Shown here: in pieces, positions 52,601 through 64,000 of the stretch
Layout of the letters: every line of letters starts with the position of its first letter
How positions within the stretch are numbered: the first letter of the stretch is position 1
From: Branchiostoma belcheri
Lineage: Eukaryota; Chordata; Leptocardii; Amphioxiformes; Branchiostomatidae
Length of the DNA stretch: 64,000 nt
Reading direction: 5' to 3'
Assembly: GCF_001625305.1 (NCBI RefSeq)
Contig: NW_017803898.1
Span: 308,130 to 372,129, forward strand
Position numbers and translations under genes: made by a program
The notes under the pieces: generated by a model
What the model saw: only the letters and a program-made list of their open reading frames with translations
Told to the model about the DNA's origin: nothing
Database searches by the model: none

Positions 52601-55600
52601 GCAACTTCCGGGTGGGCCAATGGGTCAGGGGTCAACGCCGTCTTGCGCAATCTTGGATGTTTTCGGCGTATATTACGACTTCTTAACTTACAAATACCGT
52701 GGTATACTGTCTCAGACGTTCTCGACATGCATTTTTACCGTGGGTACATGGTATGGGCTGCAGATGAAAATGTTGACCAGTCCTGTATTAACACAACCAG
52801 GAACGCTAAATCTAACACGGAAAAATATACAATAAAAAGCCCGGAGGTATAAAATTTCAGATTTTACTTGTTTGTAATCTCAGTCCAAGTGACATTGGAA
52901 GATTTTATGTACTAAGCATTATACACTGATTCTTGATGTATTCTCTCTCAATTTCGTACATGTAGGTTTTTAGTAGGGCTGATAAAATTATAAACATTGG
53001 GGCTTCAAGGCCATAACATTGGGGAGTTGCTCTTGATTTGAAGTATTAGATTCTAAGTCTACAACTCTTAACGTCTTGACTATCTTGTAGACAAGGAACT
53101 GTCATTTGCTAGTCATTTGCCATGTGCCTGCAAATATGGTATGTTACAGCAAAGGACAGTTATACAGACTGACGGAAACAAATTTTCATCATTTTTACAA
53201 ACTCTTAGCATATACTGTTTGTACAAGGAGTTAAACAAACATGTGTTGGGTGTTTCTTGTAGGTTTGATGTAGATAAGGAACTTGAGAAGATGGACAAGG
53301 ACCAAGGAGTGAAGGAAGAGTCCAAGAACATCACCCAGAACATGGCCAAGGTCAACAAACTACAGCAGGACATGAACACCTCAGGTACATTACTTACGTA
53401 CTGTTGTCTAGGATACAGGACTTTTCTTTTACATAACCAAGATAGTTTACCTTGCTGACATTTCAGTGTCTATCAGAAACATTAGTAAACTATCTTGGTT
53501 GTGTAAAAGAAAACTCCTGTATCCTATACGTTACCAACCTGATGAAACTATTTAAAAAAAAAATTACTGTTCTCTAGTGTTCAAGTAACCTGGATATCAG
53601 ACCCATATAGCCTGGTATCCTGTCTAACGTGGTTGGGGCAGGCTCTCTTAGGGGCTCTACCGGTAATAGTTTCTGGCCTGTGTAAGCCTTGGAAACAGTC
53701 TGGTACCCAGGCTATTGTTTAACAAACTTCAACATGATTCTTATTGTCTGTATGGTCAGCTGCAACCTCTATTTTTTAGTCTATGTATAAGCCGTGTTAT
53801 GTAGGTGTATTCCTTTACTACTATTCCCTTCCTATGAGTGGCAATGACTTTACATATTGAATATTCATTGTAATGTTGAGGAAATAGTGTATGACAAGCC
53901 AATATAGACACAGATTAATTAAAGACCAGTTTTTCTTTCCCGTATGTTTCTCCAATGCTTGAATTAGCAAGGCCCAAGATAGAAGTAGGAAAGTTCTGGA
54001 AAACCAGATGGGTACATCAACACATAGAAGATGCTGGAACTATTGACATACAATACAGGACATTAGATGCTTCTAGATCATTCCATGTGCTCAAAAGAGG
54101 AGCATGTGGCCTTTTGTGACCTCCCCGTCCAGACTGAATGGAATGTCCCACATTCCATCCTGAGCTATATTTGGACATAGGGGTTCCCCCAAATTTAGCC
54201 ACCAATCAGAGCTGCCGATTGTGGTCACATGACCTTGTCTCCTGACCTTTAACCTCATCCTTGTGTTGACAGCTGGGCTCATATCTCACATGTTACATCT
54301 TTTTTTGGTTGTTTTATTGAGGAGAGTTTTAGGGTCCTATTTTGCTGTCATAAATGGTTACAAGTAAGTGCTAAGATCTGGCTTTAACAATTGTACCAGT
54401 TGATAAATGCACTGTGTGTTGATGCGATTTTGTCTTTTGAATATGTACTGAACTTGTACATGTACATGTATGTCATTGGGTGACATGGGTCAAGTATGAA
54501 AGCATGTTCAGGCTTTTTCCATGCCACCATGGCTGCCCACATGTGCTCACATGGTAGTTTTGTTTCATCAACCTCTAGTATTATGTGTGTGCAATGCCTG
54601 TCCTATTTCCTATATTCAGAAAATATGTAGCCTTTCTTTCATCTTGAGGTTCACTGTATTGTTACGATCCTTAAGATTTACATTTGTAGTGTTTGTCATT
54701 TGTTCTACTTTTTCAAGCATTTTTACTGTCGCTATTTTTGGCAGCCTCTATGATAATGTGTTTCTGATATTGGTTCAGCTGTTGGTTGCTATAGCAGGAG
54801 TATGTACATATATTACATGTGTACATGTACTTGACTGTATTTATAGGGTTAGCTTGGGGGAATCAAGTTAACAGTAGATATTTGAGACTTTGTTTTGAAT
54901 GAGAATCGCTGTGGGTTGTTTACTTATCCTTAATTTGGCCAGTTAAGCTACTGACATTTTGGGCAATTTTCATGTGTTTTGTTTTTAGACATGTCAGATG
55001 AAGAGAAGTCCAGAAAAGCAGAGAGGGAGAAAGACAAAGGAAATGAGGTGAGAAATGAACATGCTACAGTGTGAACTGAATGTTGTAACGCTTCTTTTCA
55101 CGGAACATGTGATTGTCCTGTTGTGTTCAAAATTTGATAGACAGTGTCTCTCTTCAACCCTCTCCCTGCTGCCTAACCCTGTAACCAATAGAGAATTGGT
55201 AGTCACCTGGCTACTTCAGTGTGCTAAAGGTTAATTACCATGCTGATCTCTGATATACATGTAACACTCCAAGTTAGAAAACAGAAAATATTCCAGGGCT
55301 CAGTAATTTCTAGGTTGTAAATAACAGTCTATATGTTTCAGGCCTTCAAAGCGAATGACTACCTTGAGGCAGAGGTGTACTACACCAGAAGTATCTCTAT
55401 TGTACCTTCAGCAGCAGCCTATAACAACAGGGCACTGGCCAGTAAGTACAATTGTATTATGGAAAGGTTTTACACACTAATTCCATACATTAACGGGGTT
55501 ATATTATAAGAAGAACTTTATTGCGCAACAGATGTAGCGGGTACAACGTATGGCAAAATATACATACATAGTTTGTGGTGTTAACATACACATATGGTGG

Positions 55601-58600
55601 TGTTGAGAATATCTAACAGTTCTACTAACTGTAATAGAAATCTGGTCTGCTTCATAAACAATGTATAACAAAAGAGAGACACGGGATGATGAACTTCGTT
55701 CAAATAAAAATACAAATGTAGTACAATCTTTTAGCTTTTAGTTGTACATGTGCATAATACAATATGTACAATGTATGTGAACTGAAAGGTTTCCTATATT
55801 TGATTTTAATGTTGATTTTTTACCTTGCTAACAGAACTGAGGCTGGAGAAATGGGAGAGTGCAGTAGAGGACACTAATGTGGTACTGGAGATGGAACCTG
55901 GCAACCTGAAAGGTAAAATGTAACATACCAAATGAATACATCTAGATCTACAGTCTTGCATAATACCCTGTTTTACCCATTGAAAATTAAAGGAGTAAGA
56001 AATTGTGAAGCCAACTACAATGTTGTTATGAATGTGAAATTGTCAAGTGCATGTTGTTTGCATGGTACATGCAATTTTATCAACTAGGTTCTGCATTTTG
56101 GATGATTGTCTTGAAAGTCCATCTGTATTGGTAGAAGTCATTATGAAGAAGATTGAACTGTAACCCAAATTTTGGACTGTACAACTCCAGTCTTTGTTAA
56201 GGAACGAGCAATCAATTGCTCAACAGAGATGGGGGGCACCACAGACTTTCTGCAACCTATGATCCACTGCTCACAACGCTGTCCAGTTCTAACACTTCAT
56301 ATTGCCCCCCCCCTTCCAGCCCTCCTAAGAAGAGCCATGGGTAGGAAGGGACTAGGACAGCGTGAGGAGGCCATCTCTGACCTGACTGTTGTCCTAGAAC
56401 AGGAACCTCACAACCCTAAGGCAAAGGTAGACTTACCTTCGCAGAAGGAGAACATATTGTTTTGCTCTGTTTCTACTTCTTCTAAAACAAATACTAGTGA
56501 GGTCAATGACCTGAACCAGATGTCTGTCACCATGATAACTAGTGTTGGGTTACATCATGTCACAATTTTATAGCAGTAGGGATTGAGAGATATATGAATG
56601 TGTTAGAGTAAGAATTGATAGAGCAGACCATATGTGAAGGAAAATATTATGCATTTGCTTTGCAAATGTCACCTTTCTAGTGACTTATGTAATAAAACTG
56701 CATGTATTACCTCAGTGAACAGACATTTTTTATAAACAGTCTCATTTTATCTTTTATTGATGAATTCTCCTCAGGCCATGTTGAAAGAAGTCCAAGACCA
56801 AAAAGCCACCGATAAAGAAGAAGAGGCCAAAAAGTCGGAGGAGCTGCTGAAAAACATGCAAGACACGACCTCAACGGAAGGGTCAAAGGGTAAAGGTCGT
56901 CGGATGGTGATTGAAGAGGTGGATGGCACCATGGATGTGGAGGGGGGAGACAGCGATTCTTCGGAGGAAGATGAGAATGATCAAGATGTAAGAAACTTTG
57001 TTACAAAACTCTTCCAGTTCCGCAGCTTTTTTCAAGTCCAGCTTCTAGTCTCACATAGACATAGATTTACCTTCTTCCTTCTGCCTGAAACACTGTTTTG
57101 GAGAATTGGTATCTAAATGACTACTTCAGTGTACTATAGGTTAAGACACCCTACGCTTGTCATATTTTTTTACTTCCCTTTGTTATTGGTGCCTGAATGG
57201 TTCCTTTTATTTTCCCTTAAAAATCATTGATGCATGTTGTCTTGACATCTGAAATATGTAGATGAAGGTTAGACATCCAGGTAATGAGATACACAAGAAA
57301 ATTGTTGCTCAACTTTGATAGATTTAATTTTGAAATCTATCCTGTTGCTTGAGTAACAGTGTTTTCTTGGGAATTACTTTTTGTCTTTAAGTTCTTTAAG
57401 ATGTTTTGAATGGACTGAACTTAAAATGGCTTTAAATCCATATGTTCTTACAGGAGGAAAAAGAAGAAACATCTAAACCTGCAGAACAACCTCAGGAAGA
57501 GGAGAAAGTTGTAGAAACTCCTGCCGAGACCACACCAGAATCAACAACCACAACAGAGCAACAAATTTCTTCAGAGAAGACACACGAAGAAGAAACGACA
57601 AAACCTGAAGATACGAAAAAGTCTAGCACAGAAGAAGCTGCTGAAGAAAATGTACCCAACAGTCAGGAAAATGTTGTCCCTCCGGCACCTACCCCATCAC
57701 CCCCGCCGCCACTGCCAGATGGCGTTGTCCGCCTGAAGGATGCTGGGAATGGTCTGTACCAGCAGGGGCAGTACGCTGCGGCGGTGAAAAAGTACACCCA
57801 GGCAATCACGGAGCTAGAGAAGGGTTTGTCAGCCATTTCTTTGTGACTTACTTTCACAGAAAATAAGTAGAGATGATGATGATGAATTGTCTTTGCTTAG
57901 ATAGCATTGTAATGCTTTGAATTGTTTTGGGAATGTTTGTGAAGAAAAAAAGTTATTTGACCAATGGATTTCTATGATTTTATTGGCGAGAATACTGGTA
58001 GTTTTTCTTAAGACATCAACTTTTTTGGCAGATTCATGAGCCATATGCAGCAATGTCCTGAAATGCATTATATGACTCTTCATTGCAAATGGAGCCAATG
58101 AAGTTTGTGTTATCTAAGGTTCTCTTAACATTTAGTTTCTTGTGGCAAAAGCATAAGATGGCTAAGTTGTTTATACGATTGTCCTCATTTTCAATGACAG
58201 AAGAAGAAGGTGACCACTGCAAAAAGAAATACCTTTACAGTATATTGAGATGCATTGTAAACATCACACTGTTGATGAGTTACCAGTATTTTTTATTCTC
58301 TTCTGTATTGCCGTGTCCAGAATCAGCAGACCACAGTGCAGGCCTGTCCACCCTGTACAGTAACCGTGCGGCCAGTAAGAACAAGTCGGGCGACGTGAAG
58401 GGTTGCCTTGATGACTGTGACCACGCCCTCCAGCTGCAGCCGCACGCATGGAAACCTCTGCTCAGGAGGGCAACAGCGTACGAGCACCTGGAGAAGTAAG
58501 TGATCATATTTGAAAATTCTGACTCTTTCTCTCTCTCCGTCAGTCACTCTCAAATGACTATGACTAAGAAACTAGAAAAGTAACATTTTCAAAGCAAATG

Positions 58601-61600
58601 CATAATGTTTACCTTTGCCTATGGTCTGCTCTGTTATTTCTTACTCAAACACATTCATTTATATTTGGTCAGACAGGAGTCTAAATCCCTCCTGCTATAA
58701 AATTGCAACATGCAACCCAATACCAGTTACCATGGTGACAGACGTCTGGTTCAGGTCAGAGACATCAGAGATACGTGACCGTAGTAGCAGGTCATACGTG
58801 CCAGATAAGTCCCAATTCATAGTAGTGTTGGCAGTTAAAGTTTAGTCTTTATTTCATAATGACTTATACCAACACAAATGAACTTTTACGCAAAGTTTCT
58901 TTACTCAAACTTTGTTTCAGGTTCAGGCAGGCTTATGTGGACTACAAACACGTGCTGAACATCGACCCCAGCAACATACAGGCTCAGCAGGGGTCACACA
59001 GGTCAGTGTCCTCAAATGACCTCAATCAATGTTGTTAGACCAGTTCCTTCAAACATGTAATTGGTTACAACACAATGTGACTTCAATGCTATTATCAGCT
59101 TTCCAGGAAAATTTGAACACTGTACTTCAACTGGCGTCTCTGAACTTTTGCTATGTCCCTTTTGTTTCTACATGTATATCGTTTAAGTTTATGCTGTTGT
59201 GACCAAACTAACAGCAAGAAATCCTTATCAGCTGGAAAGAAAGACACTGCTAGGAAAGAAACACTGTTAGGAAAACAACAACATAGGAATGTTGAGTAGA
59301 GATAGCGAGTGTATAAATATTATCTTCTGATTGTTGACATTTAGATTTCTCGTTTTAGATCAGCGCAGATGCTGAAAGACTTGGATGGACCAGACTGGAG
59401 AACAAAATTACCCAGCATTCCTACCTACAGCCCTCACACGGCACATAGAACTGTTCCCCCGGCAACCTCTCCACCAACCAATCAGACGCCAGAACCTAGC
59501 AAGCCAGTAGCCAATGAAAACAAAGCACCTGAAACCAAACAACCAATGGTCAATGGAGTCAAAGAGTCACCAGCCAATGAAACAAAAGCATCCAAACCAG
59601 ACAGAGAAAAGGAAAATGTTGACAAATCTACAACTAAAAAGGCACAGGAAAGTTCCAAAAAAGCACAGGAAACCAAGAAAGTTGAAGAAAAGAAGGAGGA
59701 TAAGAAGAAAACACCTCCTAAAAGTGAGAAAAAGCAGCAGAAGTCAACGTCCCCTCGAGATACTTTTCTCCATTTTAAGGAAAAAGGGAACACGCTAGTC
59801 AAGAAAGGACACTATGGGCCAGCTACACAATGTTATAACAAGTGTATAGAGCTTTCCCCTGACCAGGCTGTGGCATACTGTAACAGAGCACTCTGCCATC
59901 TGAAAATGACCAGGGTAAGTCACTCTTTTCCTTCTTTTTGTCCTCTCGCTCTCTGTTTCTTCTTCCCTCTCTCAAGTTTCAAATACTTGAGTATTTTTAA
60001 TGCAAGCTTTTCAGTTACTGGGTATCTAAATGACTTTGACTTTATTTAATCTTATCTAAATGACTAATTTTGTAAGAAATACAATGAATATTTAATCTTT
60101 AGATAAAGATTCAATATCTTTCTTTCAAACTTCATGCTTTCTGTACTCCCAACATTATAAGAAAGACTGTTATATTTTCTCTGCATCTGTAGCCAAATGA
60201 AGCAGAGGCTGACTGTAACAAGACTCTGGAGTTGGATGAGAAAAACATCAAGGCCTACTTCAGACGTGCTCAGGCTAGGAAGGTAAGCATAGTAACTACA
60301 TAATCTTTTGTAAAGTAGGTAAGATTACTGTCATTGTATACACTTGTGGAATAATATTTGGTCAAGTTTCACATCTTGTCTAGCTTTGTCATATGAATGA
60401 AAAGAATCCAAGATCAAGTGTGTTCAAGATATCAGTACACAGCATTAATGGGCAACATCTGGGGTCTATGACTTGGCATAGAAAATAGTACGGACAAAAT
60501 TCTTGAAACCTGGCTAGGTAGTTGTGTTGTTGTTGTTATGTGGTAGTAGATGCCATACATTGTACCTCATACAATTATTGTACTTACGCATTGTAAATGA
60601 ATATAAACATTACGGTTAAACTAGAACTCAGAACTAGAAACATAAGCTTGAGAGTCTTTCAAACAGCATCTGCCATCTTTCTTTTGAATGTGCCTAATCT
60701 TTAAGAAAGCTAAGCTTTCTTAAAGATTAGGCACATTCATGGATTTTAGATACCTGGAGTGTAGAATTTCCTTTACTCACTCTTCCTCCACAACCCGCAG
60801 ATGCTGAAGAGATACAGCGAGGCAGCGAAGGACCTAACAGAGCTGCTGAAACTGGACCCTAAGAACAAGGCTGCTAAAACTGAACTGGACGATGTGAAGG
60901 AACTGTGGAGAAAGGTGGGGAGGCTTTTAAAGAGGCATTGTATTCTATCATCAGAAAGTTTTTTGTCATTTCTTGTGAGATTTTGGGTCTGATCAACATC
61001 AACAGACACTAGAAAGCACAAAATGTAATTCAGTCCATCATACGAGCAATCGCTGCTGTTTTAACATCATACACATGCAAACACACATAGTATTACACAA
61101 AATATTGGTAGACAAATCAACCAACTGTCAGCTGCTTTTTGACTACCGTGGTGAAATGGCAATCGCTCGTATGGCAACAAAATGGATACCTCTGGACCCA
61201 ATATTCTTGGTTCCAACTTTACAGTCTAACAACAACAAAACAACAACATTAACATTAACATTGCATCTAGCCTGGAGTGTGTTTAGCATGTTAGTACTGA
61301 CAGCATGTGCATGCCCCACTTTTACTGCCTGTCTTAGGAGCTCAGATCCCTACAGGAGGGTAAAGATAAGGATTCTGGGAAGGCTGCAAAGGCTGCTGGG
61401 AAGAGCAGGAGGCGAGTAGTAGTGGAGGAGGGAGATGACTCCGACAGTGAGGAGGACACAGCGGTAGGTAGTAAACACCAGGGCTAGAAATAAACAAACA
61501 AACAAACAAACAATCAGCTAAGTGTCATTAGCACTTCAGCAACAAAATTTTGTGAGCAAAGAGACTCTTTTTACATAACCAAGTCTTTTATTCAGCCGAC

Positions 61601-63889
61601 GTTTCGATGACCGTCTGTCACCTTCCTCAGGGCAACTCTGAGCAGCACAGGTGTCGCTGCTACAGATGCATTGAATTTCCCAAATGTACAATATTTACAT
61701 ATCTACACATATGAACTGTATCTACAATGTGGTCCCAATGCAATGTGAACCAGTCAGAATTGCCCCGTGGAAGGTGACAGATGGTCACCAAAATGTCGGC
61801 TTAATAAAAGACTTGGTTGTGTAAAAAGAGTCTCTTTATTCACTGACTTACCAACCTGATGAAACTATTAAACTTAAAGAAGCATTTTATTGCTCCCAAA
61901 ACTGTTTTTTTATTATCAGGTGTGACCCTTGTCAGTGAATTAGGGCTATACAGTACAATACTTTGGATTATTTCCAGCCCTGCCATACATTCTATGTTTT
62001 GATAGTCAACCTAATACTTGTGAAACGCACGCTGTAACAAGCAAACAAGTAGATCATGATTCAAACTGACATGTATGCATGCATTGCTTAATATTAATAT
62101 TAACTAACTAGCTAACTTCTTCACTTGCCAAGAGTCTTAGCAAGCGTCTTAACTTCTGTTTCTTATGTCTGAAGGCGGAGGGCATCAAGGGAGACCCCAT
62201 GGCACCTAAGGAGGCTCCCAAAGCCACCAGTCCGTCCACCAAGAGGAAACTTCGCGCCAAAGTTGAAGAGGCGTCCAGACAGGCCAAGGTGATTCTGATT
62301 CACATCTTTTACTTTCAACTTGAACGTCTCACTTAGGTTATGAAACAGTAGCATTTCAATATTAATGTTTTACTTCTACGATGGAGTACGTCTAGTAACA
62401 AAGTACTTTCCTGCATAGGTAAGGATATATAAAAGATATTACCATTTAGTGAAAAATAAGCTGTGAACAGCATCAATGAGACAAATAGAAATGACATTGT
62501 AACAATGAGGCTCAAGCAAGGGTAAATGGTTTACCAGACAGATCTTTCTTTGTTTCTTGTCTGAACATAACCTTATTTTTCTTTTGTCAAGTTTCAAAGA
62601 AAGGCATCTTAAACATTAAGTGTGTTTCCTTGGACCTGGTCCATAATTGTTAAAAGTTCATGGGTTAGGTGTAACAAGTCGATCAGTGTAATATAGCCTG
62701 CTGCCGCTGTGCCGCGTGCCTGCGAAACTGGTGTGTTATGCCGAAAGGCAGTTATACCAGCTATACAGGTATAGAATGATACAGATACAGAAAATAAAGA
62801 TATTTTGTTCAACCTCATTTATTTTATTTCTCTGTCAGAGTTCTCCGTACCTGTTCATGACAGCCTGGAGTGCGCTGAAGAACAGTGATGACAATGAGCT
62901 GTACCTGGGCCTGCTCAAGAGCATCGCCCCGGAGGAGTTGCCAAAAGGTGAGGGGACGTTGTTGGAAAGTTGTTGATTGTTGTTGTGAACCATTTGTCCA
63001 CTACCACACAAGATCCCCCCTTTCTTAGAAGTAGAGCAAACAGATTTCCCCATCCAGAATATTTCATGCTTTGCCTCCCTGAAATTGCATTGGATGCCTT
63101 TAAATCTTGTACCTTGTCTTACAGTTTAAGATGCTCTTTTTACACATTGTCAACCAAGTGTTTTATTCAGCCCATGTTTCGATGACCGTCTGTCACCTTC
63201 CTCAGGGCAATTCTGACTGGTTCACATTGCACTGCAGCACAGGTGTCGCTGCTATAGATGCATTCCCAAGCGAATGATATTTACAGTTGTACAATTTTCG
63301 TCTTACAGTTGTAAGTAACAAGATGGATGCTGACATGATCAACAAGATCGTCCACGTCTTAAAGGAAGAGGATGTTGTCAACAGAGGTGGGTCAACAAGA
63401 TAGTTGCACTATCCACTTATCCAGTCATCATCATCTGGTCATTAAGGTCTCATTATCCTGTACATGCAGCTTATCATAATGATAAACTGTTAGCATTCTT
63501 CTACGTAATATAACTATTAATTCTGAAGCATGACCTAACATTCTGGTCTTATGCAACTTGTACGTACATGTACAAAACTGGTATGTTACGCCTAAAGGCA
63601 GTTTACCGGTTGTGCAAAACAAAACAAAAAAACATGACAGGTGAGAGAATCCTTCTTCGATTCATTGTGTAAGGGGGTGTTCAAAAACTTTTGGACACCT
63701 TTCTCATCATTGTCACTGTAGTCACCCTGTATGCAGTCCATCTTTTCTCAGGTTTTATCACAAAATCCATGTTTCTCCATGTGTTGTTCTCTCCAGAGCC
63801 AGCCCTGGTGTACCAGTATATCTACTACATCACCAAGGCAAACAGATTCAACATGCTGAAAACTTTCCTCACTGCCAAGGACAAGAACT
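49682..63889 (+). CDS. SPAG1: SPAG1, TPR co-chaperone for dynein-arm assembly (3' end outside window)
   Basis: Coding exons: 49682-49881, 50343-50427, 50797-50916, 51294-51385, 53263-53384, 54989-55047, 55342-55441, 55835-55912, 56320-56426, 56775-56987, 57454-57823, 58321-58495, 58921-59001, 59359-59914, 60193-60282, 60801-60914, 61338-61463, 62175-62288, 62839-62947, 63309-63386, 63797-63889, then beyond the window; 1027 residues seen. All junctions are GT-AG and in phase. Seen: N-terminal IPIEHLDYKYIEGCENPREL; three TPR blocks at about 220-320, 480-600 and 735-854; between them Pro/Glu/Thr- and Lys-rich linkers and acidic stretches (DSDSSEEDENDQD, EEGDDSDSEEDTA); from about 936 the RPAP3-type C-terminal domain (FMTAWSALKNSDDNELYLGL). 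From family knowledge SPAG1 works with HSP70/HSP90 and R2TP-like complexes in cytoplasmic pre-assembly of axonemal dynein. The product is longer than vertebrate SPAG1 mainly through linker length. Confidence 0.95.
50165..50330 (+). mobile_element. Foldback element A, partial copy
   Basis: ACATTTGGGAATACATCTAT, GAGGAAGGTGACAGATGGTC, CGGCTGAATAAAAGACTTGG. It ends about 12 bp before the exon 2 acceptor of SPAG1. Confidence 0.7.
50442..50796 (+). repeat. ~86-110-bp tandem repeat copying the SPAG1 exon 3 acceptor
   Basis: Units begin TTATTTGGYCATSAAACCCA at 50442, 50552, 50639 and 50725. Each ends GATTGACATGTTCAGAGCTG-GGAGGAGGAG or a close variant, which is the true acceptor plus the first ~18 nt of exon 3 (50797). 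Three decoy junctions therefore precede the real one; one has lost the AG. Confidence 0.9.
52105..52849. mobile_element. 745-bp non-autonomous DNA transposon
   Basis: TACCTCCGGG opens it and CCCGGAGGTA closes it. The interior holds two diverged copies of CTGTTTCTCGCGATCGGCTGG/GGTTCGGTATACGT-GCTGTTGGGCTGCAGATG type text and no ORF of note. It lies in SPAG1 intron 4. Confidence 0.7.
53410..53525. mobile_element. 116-bp hairpin element next to the exon 5 donor
   Basis: AGGATACAGGACTTTTCTTT...AAGATAGTTTA is followed after about 35 bp by the inverse TAAACTATCTTGGTT...CTGTATCCT, arms of about 40 bp. It starts 25 bp after the exon 5 donor of SPAG1. Confidence 0.8.
53608..53714. mobile_element. Hairpin element related to 27972-28045
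   Basis: Ends TAGCCTGGTATCCTGTCT and AGTCTGGTACCCAGGCTA are imperfect inverted repeats of the same type. Confidence 0.6.
55500..55740 (-). mobile_element. Probable LINE/SINE 3' end
   Basis: On the minus strand it ends GTACCCGCTACATCTGTTGC-GCAATAAAGTTCTTCTTATA, a common shape for non-LTR 3' termini. No ORF. Confidence 0.4.
56427..56680 (-). mobile_element. Short TIR element C beginning at the SPAG1 exon 9 donor
   Basis: Inverted copy: TTACCTTCGCAGAAGGAGAA at the left and GCAAATGTCACCTTT at the right. The left end sits 3-6 bp inside the intron, so GCAAAG|GTAGAC and the element nearly overlap. Confidence 0.75.
58590..58765 (+). mobile_element. Short TIR element C, 3'-truncated
   Basis: GCATAATGTTTACCTTTGCC, GGTCTGCTCTGTTATTTCTT, AGGAGTCTAAATCCCTCCTG, GTTACCATGGTGACAGACGT; truncated at about 58765. 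Confidence 0.7.
60685..60739. repeat. Perfect 55-bp palindrome
   Basis: A 27-bp arm beginning TGAATGTGCCTAATC is followed after one base by its exact reverse complement ending GATTAGGCACATTCA. It lies 61 bp before exon 16 of SPAG1. It could fold as a near loop-free hairpin in pre-mRNA or as a cruciform. Confidence 0.95.
61039..61172. mobile_element. 134-bp TIR element
   Basis: CATACGAGCAATCGCTG opens and GGCAATCGCTCGTATG closes, with one or two mismatches. The interior CAGCTGCTTTTTGACTACC links it to 17405-17600 and 47790-48090. Confidence 0.7.
61559..61845. mobile_element. Foldback element A, full length
   Basis: Left GAGACTCTTTTTACATAACC...TTCAGCCGACGTTTCG mirrors right GTCGGCTTAATAAAAGACTT...GTAAAAAGAGTCTC. 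Both GGTGACAGAYGGTC motifs are present in opposite orientation, confirming a complete inverted structure. Confidence 0.8.
62640..62790 (-). mobile_element. Interspersed element B, partial inverted copy
   Basis: GGTGTAACAAGTCGATCAGT, GTGCCTGCGAAACTGGTGTG, TTATGCCGAAAGGCAGTTAT. It ends about 50 bp before SPAG1 exon 19. A smaller scrap lies near 63560-63615. Confidence 0.7.
63130..63300 (-). mobile_element. Foldback element A, partial inverted copy
   Basis: CTCTTTTTACACATTGTCAA, TTTATTCAGCCCATGTTTCG, GACCGTCTGTCACCTTCCTC. It ends about 10 bp before the SPAG1 exon 20 acceptor. Confidence 0.7.
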
Positions 63890-64000
63890 GTGAGTACTGC
63901 AGTGGTTCACCTTGTTTTATTTTTGTTTATTTATTGGGTTGTCTTACATACATGGATGCCCAACTACATGTAGCTACAGATAAGGGCTAACATTAAGTAC

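Noticed and set aside
53263..53384. Frames on the minus strand opposite SPAG1 and plus-strand frames opposite ADAM17 exons
   Set aside because: Shadows of real exons read on the wrong strand; they cross splice sites without phase agreement.

Overview
This is a eukaryotic genomic window, most likely from a lancelet (amphioxus, Branchiostoma). The evidence is threefold: intron-rich genes whose proteins are metazoan (ADAM17/TACE, SPAG1, an LRR receptor); many short non-autonomous transposons and tRNA-type SINEs packed into introns; and a GGTATAAC-type interspersed repeat with LRR receptors carrying HHYEDVDN-like tails, both of which I associate with lancelets. The species assignment is inference. 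Exon coordinates come from reading GT-AG sites (one AT-AC) by eye and checking codon phase across every junction.

Layout. 1-3176 is a repeat block: a tandem duplication of about 1475 bp with inverted arms, a 15-bp minisatellite and a cluster of TACASTGTA palindromes. 3177-5762 holds no gene I can support; its right part is probably the 3' UTR of the next gene. 5763-29122 (minus) is a 25-coding-exon gene for a 1248-residue protein with a low-complexity N-terminus, coiled coil, a beta-rich middle region and a C-terminal multi-pass membrane module. I do not recognise it firmly. Its promoter with CRE and YY1-like motifs lies near 30.2 kb. Nested in its 7.2-kb intron 21 on the opposite strand is an LRR receptor with an uninterrupted coding exon (12220-15000). 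32820-48520 (minus) is ADAM17, 21 coding exons, with the [12 protein letters not shown] zinc site, a furin site, a TM segment and a terminal ETVI. 49682 to the right edge (plus) is SPAG1, 21 coding exons seen, three TPR blocks and the start of an RPAP3-type C-terminal domain; it runs out of the window. ADAM17 and SPAG1 are head to head and probably share a promoter near 48.5-48.9 kb.

The most striking thing in the window is that splice boundaries are repeatedly copied inside the adjoining introns. At least eight exon edges in the three spliced genes are flanked by one to five tandem or nearby copies of the same junction. Other points of interest are a U12-type AT-AC intron in ADAM17 whose donor is also duplicated, a one-base frame mismatch at an ADAM17 junction, a transposon family whose three copies all end beside 5' splice sites, a transposon that supplies the LRR gene's stop codon, and a perfect 55-bp palindrome.

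Functionally the genes are not a pathway. ADAM17 sheds membrane proteins at the cell surface, SPAG1 is a cytoplasmic co-chaperone for axonemal dynein assembly, the LRR protein is a probable surface receptor, and the large multi-pass protein is unassigned.
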